From Azospirillum thiophilum (lineage in GTDB: Bacteria; Pseudomonadota; Alphaproteobacteria; Azospirillales; Azospirillaceae): a stretch of 64,000 nt of DNA. The notes beneath the pieces are model-generated. The model was not told where the DNA came from and ran no database searches. It saw only the letters and a list, made by a program, of their open reading frames with translations. The position numbers and the translations under genes were made by a program. Positions 36,107-43,919 of the stretch are shown here, piece by piece; position 1 is the first letter of the stretch, and the number at the start of each line of letters is the position of its first letter. The DNA lies in assembly GCF_001305595.1 (NCBI RefSeq), contig NZ_CP012402.1, positions 37,501 to 101,500 on the forward strand. The letters run 5' to 3'.

Positions 36107-38637
36107 GACGCCCCCCCGTCCAGCGCCCGCACCTCGTCGGAGGATTCGCAGTCGACGGCGCGGAGCGCCAACGCCCGCAGGCCGGAAAGGTCGCTGTCGC
36201 GCAGGCGGTCCTTGACGCCGGGGATGTCGCGCGGGGTCATCGACAGCTCGCGCACGCCGAGGCCGGCCAGCAACGCCGCGCCGAACGGGTCGCCGGCGAT
36301 GCCGCCGCAGACGCCGACCCAACGGCCATGCTTGGCGGCCCCGTCCACCGTCATGCGGATCAGGCGCAGCACCGACGGGTGCAGGCTGTCGGCCTCCGCC
36401 GCCAGCTCGGGATGCTGGCGGTCGACCGCCAGCGCGTATTGCGTCAGGTCGTTGGTGCCGATCGAGAAGAAATCGACATGGCGGGCCAGGACGTCGGCCT
36501 GGATGGCGGCGGCCGGCACCTCGACCATGATGCCGAGCGGCACCGCCGGGGCGTTCAAGTCCGTCCGGATGCGGTCGCAGGCGGCGCGCAGCGCCTCGAT
36601 CTCGCGCAGCGTGGTGATCATCGGGAACATGATCGACAGCGCCCCCTCGCGGGCATGGCTGGCGGCGCGGTAGAGGGCGCGCAGCTGCGGCTCCAGCAGT
36701 TCGGGCCGGCGCAGCAGCAGCCGGGCGCCGCGCACGCCGAGGAAGGGGTTCTCCTCGTGCGGCAGATGCAGGTGCGGCACCTGCTTGTCGCCGCCGATGT
36801 CGAGCGCGCGGACGATCAGCGGGCGGCCGTCCAGCGCCTCCAGCATGGCGCGGTAGGTCTCGTACTGTTCATCCTCGCCGGGAGCGTCGCCGCGCTCCAG
36901 GAACAGGAACTCGGTGCGCATCAGCCCGACGCCCTCCGCCCCCTGCGACAGGGCGACCGGCACCTGGTCCGGCCGGTTGACGTTGGCGCCGATCTCGACC
37001 GTATGGCCGTCGCGGGTGCGGGCGGGCAGGCCGCGCCGCTCCTCCTGCTGGGCCTTCTTGACGCGCTGCTCCTCGATCCAGCCATGGGCGGCGGCGAGGT
37101 CGCCTTCGGCCGGCTCGAGATAGAGGCGGCCCGACTGGCCGTCGAGGATGGCAAGCGTGCCGTTCGCCAGCCCGGTCAGCGCCGCGCCGCCGGCAACCAT
37201 CGCCGGCAGCCCCAGCGTGCGCGCCAGGATCGCGGTGTGGGAGGTCGGGCCGCCCTGCGCCGTCGCCAGCCCGATCACCCGGCCCATGTCGAGCGCGGCG
37301 GTGTCGGACGGTGACAGATCGTCGGCGGCCAGGATGCAGGGGCTGTCCGGCAGGTCGCGGATCGAGCCGCCGCGCAGGTCGGGGTCGATGCGGGTCAGCA
37401 CCCGGCGGCCGACGTCGCGCAGGTCGGCGGCGCGGCCGGCCAGCACCGGGTTCGGGTTGGCGGCCAGCTTCGCAGCGCTGCGTTCCACCGCCTCGTTCCA
37501 CGACCAGCCGGGGCCGTGCCCCTCGACCATCAGCTGGCAGGTCAGCGTGACCAGATCGGTGTCGTTCAGCAGTTCGGCCTGGGCGGTGAAGATGCCGGCC
37601 TCCGCCGGGCCGAGGCGGCGGGCGGTGTCGTCGGCCAGCGCCCTCAGCTGCTGGCGGGTCAGGGTCAGCGCCTCGTGCAGGCGGTTGCCGCCCTCCAGCA
37701 GCGGGACGGGGCGGTCGGGAACCGTCAGGTCGGCCTTGGGCAGGACATGCACCGGGCCGATGGCGAGGCCGGGGCTGGCGCCGAGGCCGGCGACCACGGG
37801 CATAGCGCGACCATCCGCTGCGGCGGGCGGGGTCCAGCCCTGCACCACCGCCTTGGCCTTGCGCGCCGCCGCGGCGGCGTCCGCCTTCTCCCGCGCACTG
37901 AGGCCGGTGATGGTGGCGCGCAGCCGGTTCAGCGCCGCCAGCGCGTCGGGACCGTCGGTGGACACGGTGACGCGGTCGCCGGGGCGGAGGCCGAGCTGCA
38001 GCAGCGCCACCAGCGTCTTGCCGTCGGCAGCCTCGCCGCCATGGCGGATGCGCACGCGGCCGGCGGCGGTCCGCGCGGTCTCGACCCAGGCGGCGGCGGG
38101 GCGGGCATGCAGGCCGGTCGGGTAATCGACCACCCACTCGAAGCTCTCGGCGAGGTCGCCGACGTCCGACGCGGGGCCGGCGGCGGCCGGGGCATCGTCC
38201 GACAGGGCGGCGACCAGCTCGGCGGGATCGGCGGTGCTGAACAGGGCGCTCAGCCGCGCCTCGTCCTGCATCAGGCGGGTCAGGCGGCGCAGGATGGCGA
38301 TGTGCGCATCGGACTGGGCCGCGATGGCGACGACCAGCCGGGCGGTCTGCCCCTCGTTCCACAGCACGCCGTCCGGCACCTGCAGGATGGCGATGCCGTT
38401 GCGGCGGACCAGATCGCGGTCGTCGACCATGCCGTGCGGGATGGCGACGCCATGGCCGAGGAAGGTGTTCGCCACCGACTCCCGCCTGATCATGCTGTCG
38501 GCATAGGCCGGGTCGATGCAGCCGGCGGCGATCAGCAGCTGCGCCGCCTCACGGATCGCCGCCTCCTTGCCGGCCGGGCGGGCGCCCAGGCGGATCAGAT
38601 CCGGGGGCAGGCTAAGGGGGTGCGTGTCGGGTGCCAT
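36103..38637 (-). CDS. fruB: Fructose PTS multiphosphoryl transfer protein (EIIA-HPr-EI)
   Basis: An 844-residue fusion that carries phosphate from phosphoenolpyruvate to FruA. EIIA-Fru (about 8-150) has H68 in GVAIPHG, HPr (about 165-255) has H177 in PTGLHARPA, and EI (about 278-830) has H467 in GGPTSHTAI. EI also has GLMRTEFLFL, the PEP-binding EVPAAAIQADV and GTNDLTQYALAVDR. With all general PTS parts on one chain, the system can work without separate ptsH/ptsI products. GGAGGAG precedes the ATG. First gene of the fru operon; operator-like sites lie upstream. Confidence 0.96.
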   Translation of the reverse strand: MAPDTHPLSLPPDLIRLGARPAGKEAAIREAAQLLIAAGCIDPAYADSMIRRESVANTFLGHGVAIPHGMVDDRDLVRRNGIAILQVPDGVLWNEGQTARLVVAIAAQSDAHIAILRRLTRLMQDEARLSALFSTADPAELVAALSDDAPAAAGPASDVGDLAESFEWVVDYPTGLHARPAAAWVETARTAAGRVRIRHGGEAADGKTLVALLQLGLRPGDRVTVSTDGPDALAALNRLRATITGLSAREKADAAAAARKAKAVVQGWTPPAAADGRAMPVVAGLGASPGLAIGPVHVLPKADLTVPDRPVPLLEGGNRLHEALTLTRQQLRALADDTARRLGPAEAGIFTAQAELLNDTDLVTLTCQLMVEGHGPGWSWNEAVERSAAKLAANPNPVLAGRAADLRDVGRRVLTRIDPDLRGGSIRDLPDSPCILAADDLSPSDTAALDMGRVIGLATAQGGPTSHTAILARTLGLPAMVAGGAALTGLANGTLAILDGQSGRLYLEPAEGDLAAAHGWIEEQRVKKAQQEERRGLPARTRDGHTVEIGANVNRPDQVPVALSQGAEGVGLMRTEFLFLERGDAPGEDEQYETYRAMLEALDGRPLIVRALDIGGDKQVPHLHLPHEENPFLGVRGARLLLRRPELLEPQLRALYRAASHAREGALSIMFPMITTLREIEALRAACDRIRTDLNAPAVPLGIMVEVPAAAIQADVLARHVDFFSIGTNDLTQYALAVDRQHPELAAEADSLHPSVLRLIRMTVDGAAKHGRWVGVCGGIAGDPFGAALLAGLGVRELSMTPRDIPGVKDRLRDSDLSGLRALALRAVDCESSDEVRALDGGAS

Positions 38638-38684
38638 GGCGACCGTCTCCTCCGCGTGTTTTTGTGTGACCTGTTGTGGATCAG

Positions 38685-38698
38685 TGAAAACGATTACA
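38685..38698. promoter_or_regulatory. FruR operator candidate O1 (fruB side)
   Basis: TGAAAAC-GATTACA is a LacI-type palindrome centred on CG (5 of 7 pairs match), 48 bases upstream of the fruB ATG. It shares TGAAAACG with the better palindrome at 38798. Probably the site at which the adjacent LacI-family regulator represses the fru operon. Confidence 0.55.
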
Positions 38699-38797
38699 GT
38701 CAGCCTGTCAACGCTTGTTGCGTTGCAACATAAGGCGTTTTCAGGGAAGAACGGCTTGTCTATGGCCGCAAAATGGGGGATGTTTCGGACAAGACAA

Positions 38798-38811
38798 TGG
38801 AAACGTTTTCA
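38798..38811. promoter_or_regulatory. FruR operator candidate O2 (fruR side)
   Basis: TGGAAAC-GTTTTCA is a near-perfect LacI-family palindrome (6 of 7 pairs, central CG) 104 bases before the regulator ATG and 113 bases from O1 (centre to centre). Two sites of this kind in one divergent promoter region would allow joint control of fruBKA and autoregulation, possibly with looping. Confidence 0.65.
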
Positions 38812-38914
38812 TATTTCGCCACCCCTGGCCGGACCGGGGCGGGCATCGGTAAGATCGCCTCCCTCCATCGGGCTACCCCACCCAAACGCCCCCACCCAAA
38901 CGAACGGTCTGCAC

Positions 38915-39943
38915 ATGAGCGTTTCCGGAAAGGCCGCCAGCATCAAGGACGTGGCCCAGGCTGCCGGCGTGTCGGTCGCCACCGTGTCGCGCGTGCTGAG
39001 CAGCGGCCCGGTCAGCGAGACGCTGCGCAAGCGGGTCGAGGATGCGGTGCGGGCCACCGGCTATCGCCCCAACCTGTCGGCCCGGCGGCTGCGCTCGCAG
39101 CATTCGCAGACCATCGGGCTGGTGGTGTCGGACATCCGCAACCCCTTCTTCACCGCCGTCAGCCGCGCGGTGGAGGATGCGGCCTACCGCGCCGGCATGC
39201 GCGTCATCCTGTGCAACAGCGACGAGAATCCGGAGCGCGAGGAGCTGTATCTGCGCCTGATGCAGGAGGAGCGGATCACCGGCCTGATCTTCGCCCCGAC
39301 CCGCGCAACGCTGGAGCGGCTGGACGGGCTGGACCTGGATTTCCCCGTGGTGCTGATCGACCGCAACGCACCGACCGGCCGCCACGACGCCGTGGTGCTC
39401 GACAACGCGCAGGCCGCCGCGATGCTGGTGGAGCATCTGCACGCCCAGGGCTACCGCCGCATCGCCGGCCTTTTCGGCAACACCAGCACCACCGGCCTGG
39501 AGCGGCACGAGGGCTATCGCGCCGCCATGTCGGCCCGGGGGCTGGCGCCCGCCGCGCGCTTCCTCGCCCCCCACGCCGATGCGGCGGAGGAGGCGGTGGT
39601 GGGCTGGATGGCCGAACCCGACCGGCCGGAGGCCTTCGTCGTCTCCAACAGCCTGTTCCTGATGGGGGTGGTGAAGGCGGCGCACCGGCTGGGCCTGCCG
39701 ATCCCCGACGGGCTGGCGGTCGCCGGATTCGACAACGAGCCCTGGACCGAGCTGGTCGGCCCCGGCCTGACCGTGATCGAGCAGCCGGTGCAGGACATCG
39801 GCCATTCCGCCATGGCATTGCTGTTCGAACGGCTGGAGGCGCCGGACCGCCCCAGCCGCCGCCTGGTGCTGGGCGGCACCTGCATCGTACGCGGCTCCAC
39901 CGCCATCCGGACGGCCGGGGCCCGCATGGCCGGCACGCACTGA
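38915..39943 (+). CDS. fruR: LacI-family regulator of fructose genes
   Basis: A 342-residue LacI/GalR-type regulator. The helix-turn-helix and hinge are in SIKDVAQAAGVSVATVSRVL (about 9-28) and ATGYRPNLSARRLRS. The periplasmic-binding-protein-like effector domain (about 60-335) has IGLVVSDIRNPFFTAVSRAV, VLIDRNAPTG and VAGFDNEPWTELVGPGLTV. It is divergent from fruB with two palindromic sites between. The effector is presumably fructose 1-phosphate (or 1,6-bisphosphate), as in other FruR proteins. ATG 38915 is chosen because the helix-turn-helix starts eight residues later. Confidence 0.92.
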   Translation: MSVSGKAASIKDVAQAAGVSVATVSRVLSSGPVSETLRKRVEDAVRATGYRPNLSARRLRSQHSQTIGLVVSDIRNPFFTAVSRAVEDAAYRAGMRVILCNSDENPEREELYLRLMQEERITGLIFAPTRATLERLDGLDLDFPVVLIDRNAPTGRHDAVVLDNAQAAAMLVEHLHAQGYRRIAGLFGNTSTTGLERHEGYRAAMSARGLAPAARFLAPHADAAEEAVVGWMAEPDRPEAFVVSNSLFLMGVVKAAHRLGLPIPDGLAVAGFDNEPWTELVGPGLTVIEQPVQDIGHSAMALLFERLEAPDRPSRRLVLGGTCIVRGSTAIRTAGARMAGTH

Positions 39944-39953
39944 CGCAACCGCG

Positions 39954-39980
39954 CCCGGCGGCATTTCGCCGGGTGGATTT
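39954..39980 (+). terminator. Terminator-like hairpin after fruR
   Basis: CCCGGCG-GCATTT-CGCCGGG, then TGGATTTTCC. The 7-bp stem is GC-only but the T-run is short and interrupted, so termination may be partial. Confidence 0.5.
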
Positions 39981-40576
39981 TCCAATGGGCATCGAAGGGG
40001 CACCCTGCCCGCCACCACAACCCTGGGGGCGGAATGCGGCGGCGCGCTTGCTTCTCCCGCCGTGCGCCGCCCGCCGGGCGGTGGGGTACTCCATTCGCTG
40101 TGAAATTGGTGTCCGGCGCAATCCAAACTCGAAAGATGCGCTAGGACTTCGGTGAATCGCTATCGAGGGGTCGGCAAAAAATACCCTTGCGGTGTGTGGG
40201 AAGAACAGTTCCGAAAGCGGCGTTGACCGTAGCCGCGGTTCCCCACTACCGTTCGGTGTGCAAATGCGAAAGAACAAATCCGGCAAGACTGAATAACGGT
40301 ATTCCCGGATGTTTGTTTCGTCGACGTGGATTTTGCACCGTTTCTGATTTTTGTTAGCCACACCCACAATCTTGCAAGGAGGTTTCCAGGGAGGTTCTGA
40401 CTTGATCGACCTCCTTACTCGGTATGCGGGCAACGGATGAGATCAACCGCAAGTCGCCAAGCCCATCGCCGCAGCCTCGGGGGAGGGGCCGGCGCCCAAT
40501 CCCGGACAAGAGCCTCACGCCGGCGGGATGACGCAGGACCGACGCATCTCGGGACACCAACGGGGGTGAAAGCGCA
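39981..40576. other. Long non-coding region ahead of the exopolysaccharide locus
   Basis: About 600 bases without a supportable gene, less GC-rich than the flanks, especially 40120-40380. Visible elements: a palindrome GAATA-ACGG-TATTC (40291-40304), a hairpin GCGGC/GCCGC (40217-40236), and two overlapping stem options around 40376-40416. It most likely contains the EPS promoter, its regulator sites and a long untranslated leader. I could not place a single convincing -35/-10 pair. Confidence 0.5.
40376..40416 (+). promoter_or_regulatory. Leader with two mutually exclusive stems
   Basis: AAGGAGGT (40376-40383) is the exact complement of ACCTCCTT (40409-40416). The nearer GGAGGT (40390-40395) can pair with part of the same right arm (40409-40414). 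Only one stem can form at a time, and the left arm resembles a Shine-Dalgarno sequence. It sits about 160 bases upstream of the first EPS gene and could be a conformational switch or a binding site. Confidence 0.35.
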
Positions 40577-41944
40577 ATGCACAAAGGTTCCACCGGCAGG
40601 CCCGCGGCGGCAGGCCCGGCCCGGCGCAGCTTCGCCCGGGACGGTGCCGCGACCATCCTCGTCACCGCCGCCACCATGGGGCTCGGGCTGCTCACCGGCA
40701 TCCTGGTCGCCCGCAACCTGGGGCCGGACGGGCGGGGGGCGCTCGCAGCGATCCTCACCACCACCCAGCTGCTGGGCTGGCTGTTCGGCATGGGCTGCGG
40801 CAAGGCCGTGACCTATGCCCTGTCACGCGATCCGTCGGTGGGCGGGCGGCTGCTGACCAGCTGGGCGCTGATGCTGACGCCGGTCGCCGCCGCGGCGATC
40901 GGGGCCGGGCTGCTGCTGCTGCCGACGCTGCTGGCCGCCCAGCCGGCGGAGACGCTGGAGCTGGCCCGGCTCTATCTGCCGATGATCGCGCTGGCGCTTC
41001 TGTCGGAACTGATGCTGGGGCTGCTGCTGGGCGACCAGGATTTCCGCGCCTTCAACGCGCTGAACTTCTTGCAGCCGGCCGGGGTCGCCGCCGCCTACGT
41101 GGCGCTTTGGGCCGCCGGCCATTTCACGGTGGAAACCGCGGTCGCCGCCCAGGCGGCGATGAGCACGCTGGTGCTGGTCGCCGCGACGGTGCTGCTGATC
41201 CGCCGCCATGGCATCGGCCGGCCCGACCTGGCGCTCGGCCGCCGCACCGCCTGGTACGCGCTGCGCACCCATGGCGACGTGGTGGGCGGCGTCGTCACCC
41301 AGCGGCTCGACCTGCTGATCATCCCGGCCTACCTGCCGGCGGCGCAGGTCGGGCTGTACGCGCTGGCCACCAGCCTGTCCTGGCTGATCGTCAGCCTGTC
41401 GGGGGCGCTCGCCACCGTCGTCATGCCCGCCGCCGCCCGCCGCGGCCGGTCGGGACGCGTCCTGGTGCTGAACAGCCTGCAGGCGACCTTCGCCGTCGGC
41501 GGGCTGCTAGCCGGCGGGCTGTTCGTCTTCGCCGACATCGCCATCCGGCTGGTCTACGGCCCGGCCTTCGCCGACAGCGTGCTGCCGCTGCGGCTGCTGC
41601 TGCCGGGTGCGGTGCTCTATGCCGCGGCATCGATCCTGCTGAACGGGCTCTATGCCGAGAACCGGCCCTTCACCGCCACCCTCGCCCATCTGCTGGGCAT
41701 GGCGGTCACGCTGGCCGGCCTGCTGCTGTTCCTGCGCGACGGCGGGCTGGTCGCCGCGGCCCTGGTGTCCAGCGTCGCCTATACGCTGGTCTTCGTCACC
41801 GCGGCGGCGCTCTACCGCCGTGCGACCGGCCTGCCCTGGCGGGTCTTCCTGCCCGATCCGGCAGTCCTCGCGGCAATGCCGCGGCGCCTGCTCAACAAGC
41901 CGCCCCCGGCCGCCGCCACCCCGGCCGGGCCATCGGGCGAATAG
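40577..41944 (+). CDS. Polysaccharide flippase (Wzx/MATE-like)
   Basis: A 455-residue integral membrane protein with about 12 hydrophobic segments, of the lipid-linked oligosaccharide flippase type. It has GLGLLTGILVARNLGPDGRG at the start, the family opening, then QRLDLLIIPAYLPAAQVGLY. It would move undecaprenol-linked repeat units across the inner membrane for Wzy polymerisation. First gene of the EPS operon. The stop codon lies inside the first of three iterated hairpins (41934-41948). Confidence 0.87.
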   Translation: MHKGSTGRPAAAGPARRSFARDGAATILVTAATMGLGLLTGILVARNLGPDGRGALAAILTTTQLLGWLFGMGCGKAVTYALSRDPSVGGRLLTSWALMLTPVAAAAIGAGLLLLPTLLAAQPAETLELARLYLPMIALALLSELMLGLLLGDQDFRAFNALNFLQPAGVAAAYVALWAAGHFTVETAVAAQAAMSTLVLVAATVLLIRRHGIGRPDLALGRRTAWYALRTHGDVVGGVVTQRLDLLIIPAYLPAAQVGLYALATSLSWLIVSLSGALATVVMPAAARRGRSGRVLVLNSLQATFAVGGLLAGGLFVFADIAIRLVYGPAFADSVLPLRLLLPGAVLYAAASILLNGLYAENRPFTATLAHLLGMAVTLAGLLLFLRDGGLVAAALVSSVAYTLVFVTAAALYRRATGLPWRVFLPDPAVLAAMPRRLLNKPPPAAATPAGPSGE

Positions 41945-41999
41945 CCCGTCTCTGACAGTCGGGCAGATAGCCCGCTTAAACCAACGGGCGAATAGCCCG
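41934..41999 (+). repeat. Three iterated micro-hairpins
   Basis: CGGGCGAATAGCCCG (41934-41948), CGGGCAGATAGCCCG (41960-41974) and CGGGCGAATAGCCCG (41985-41999). Each has a 5-bp stem CGGGC/GCCCG and a 5-base loop (GAATA, AGATA, GAATA), with a period of 25-26 bases and unrelated spacers. They span the flippase stop and the 94-base gap to the next gene. No T-run follows, so simple termination is unlikely; an RNA-binding-protein array or mRNA-processing/stability element is plausible. Confidence 0.75.
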
Positions 42000-42038
42000 G
42001 CGAACGACCCGAACCCACCGGCCCAGAGGAAACCCACG

Positions 42039-43919
42039 ATGCGACTGTCGCTCTTGACGCCCGAATACCCACCCGGCGAAAAGCTCGGCGGTATCGCCAC
42101 CCACACCCACACCATGGCACGCGCGCTGACGCGGCTGGGCCATGCGGTCCAGGTGGTGACCCCCTGGAAGGGCGGCGGGGCCGCCGCCGGCATCTCCGTC
42201 GAAGACGGCGTGACGGTGCAGCGCGTCGATCCCGGCCCAAACCTGCAGGCGGTGCTCGACCGCTTCCGCACCAACCGCCGGCTGGCCGATGCCGTCCGCT
42301 CCTTCCGCCCCGACGTGGTCCACGCGGCCGAATTCGATGCCGACGCCTGGTGGCTGACCCGCTTCAGCACCATTCCGGTGGTGACGCGGCTGGCCACCCC
42401 GACCGGCATGGTGGCGGACACCAACGCGCAGTCCTGGGGGCCGCACACCCATCTGCTGAACGCGCTGGAACGCGACCAGACCCGGCGCAGCGCCGCGATC
42501 TACGCCTCAACCCGCGCCATCGCCCAGCGGGTCGCCGATTACTGGCGCATCGCGCCGGAACTGATCCAGGTGATCCCCAACAGCATCGACCTCGCCGCGG
42601 TCAGGGCCGCCGGTGCCGGCACGCCGCCGGTCTCCCTGCCGGACCGCTTCATCGTCTTCTTCGGCCGGCTGGAGGGGCGCAAGGGCATCGCCGCGCTCGG
42701 CCGCGCCATCCCCGACGTGCTGGCGGCAAACCCCGGCCTGCATCTGGTGATGGTCGGCGGCGAGGATCCGGCGAGCGCCTCCGTCATCGGCCAGTTCCGC
42801 CGCGACGTGGCGCCGGTGGCCGACCGTGTGCATGTCCTGGGCGCCCTGCCGCGCAACCACGCGCTGGCCGTGGTGGCCCGCGCCGAGCTGGCCGTCATCC
42901 CGTCGCTGTGGGAAAGCTTCGGCTTCGTCGTGGTCGAGGCGATGGCGCTGGGCGTCCCGGTGGTCGCCAGCGACTGCGGCGGCTTCCCCGAGATCGTCGA
43001 GCAGGGCCGCAGCGGCTGGCTGGTCCCGCCGGGGGAGGCGGCGCCGCTGCGCGACATGCTGATCGCCCGGCTGGCCGACCGCCCCGGGCTGGAGGCGGCA
43101 TCCGCCGCCGGGCTGGAGCGTGCCCGGGACTTCGACGTCGACGGCGTCGCCGCCCGGGTGGCATCCCTGCTGGAGCAGGCCGGGGCCGAGCGCAACCAGG
43201 CCGCCAGTTCCGGCATCTACAACAACGGCTACCGCCGCCATTTCCGCCCCGACCACCCGACCACGCCCTTCTACCGCATCTATGACGAGAAGCGGCGCGC
43301 GGTGGCGGCGGAGCTGGACCGGTCGCCGCGGCTGCGCATCCTCGACGTCGGCGGCGGCTATGGCCGCATCACCGGTCCCTTCGCCGACCGCCACGACGTG
43401 ACGCTGGTCGACATCTCGCACGAGATGCTGCGCGAGGCGAAGGAGCGCTTTCCCGCGCTCACCGTGCAGCAGGCCGACGCGCGCAGGCTTCCCTTCCCCG
43501 ACGACAGCTTCGACCTCGTCATCGCCATGGATCTGCTCTGCCATCTGCCCGACCTGGAGGCAGGCGTGCGCGAGCTGCGGCGGGTGGTCAAGCCCGGCGG
43601 CCGGATCGCCTGCGACACCACCAATGCCAACCCGCTCTGGGTGGTGGCCTATCCCAGCTACTACCGCTGGCGGCCCGACCGGCTGCTGGCGACCATGCGC
43701 TGCCATGGCGTGCTGCCGGAATGGAAGGCGCTGGTCCGCCACCATTGGGCGCCGGAGATGCGCAAGGCGATCGCCGCCACCGGCCTGACCCTGCAGAAGA
43801 CCGACCGTTTCGGCCCGCCGGGGGTGGCGAAATGGCATCTGTGGTGGTGCCGGCGCGGCGGGGCCGGCCCGGACGGACAGGCGCCGAAAGGGCTGTCTCC
43901 GGAGGGATTCACGTCGTGA
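42039..43919 (+). CDS. Glycosyltransferase-methyltransferase fusion protein
   Basis: A 626-residue two-domain protein. The N-terminal GT4-type glycosyltransferase (about 1-385) opens MRLSLLTPEYPPGEKLGGIA and has FFGRLEGRKGI and the EX7E motif E292/E300 in PSLWESFGFVVVEAMALG. The C-terminal class I SAM methyltransferase (about 395-610) has DVGGGYG (436-442) and later FDLVIAMDLLCHLPDLEAG. It probably adds a sugar and then O-methylates the growing repeat unit. AGAGGA lies upstream of the ATG. The stop overlaps the next start (GTGA). Confidence 0.87.
   Translation: MRLSLLTPEYPPGEKLGGIATHTHTMARALTRLGHAVQVVTPWKGGGAAAGISVEDGVTVQRVDPGPNLQAVLDRFRTNRRLADAVRSFRPDVVHAAEFDADAWWLTRFSTIPVVTRLATPTGMVADTNAQSWGPHTHLLNALERDQTRRSAAIYASTRAIAQRVADYWRIAPELIQVIPNSIDLAAVRAAGAGTPPVSLPDRFIVFFGRLEGRKGIAALGRAIPDVLAANPGLHLVMVGGEDPASASVIGQFRRDVAPVADRVHVLGALPRNHALAVVARAELAVIPSLWESFGFVVVEAMALGVPVVASDCGGFPEIVEQGRSGWLVPPGEAAPLRDMLIARLADRPGLEAASAAGLERARDFDVDGVAARVASLLEQAGAERNQAASSGIYNNGYRRHFRPDHPTTPFYRIYDEKRRAVAAELDRSPRLRILDVGGGYGRITGPFADRHDVTLVDISHEMLREAKERFPALTVQQADARRLPFPDDSFDLVIAMDLLCHLPDLEAGVRELRRVVKPGGRIACDTTNANPLWVVAYPSYYRWRPDRLLATMRCHGVLPEWKALVRHHWAPEMRKAIAATGLTLQKTDRFGPPGVAKWHLWWCRRGGAGPDGQAPKGLSPEGFTS

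Noticed and set aside
41934..41999. The three repeated hairpins as a CRISPR array
   Set aside because: Units are only 15 bases with 10-11-base spacers, and no cas genes are present; they are better described as an iterated RNA-hairpin array.
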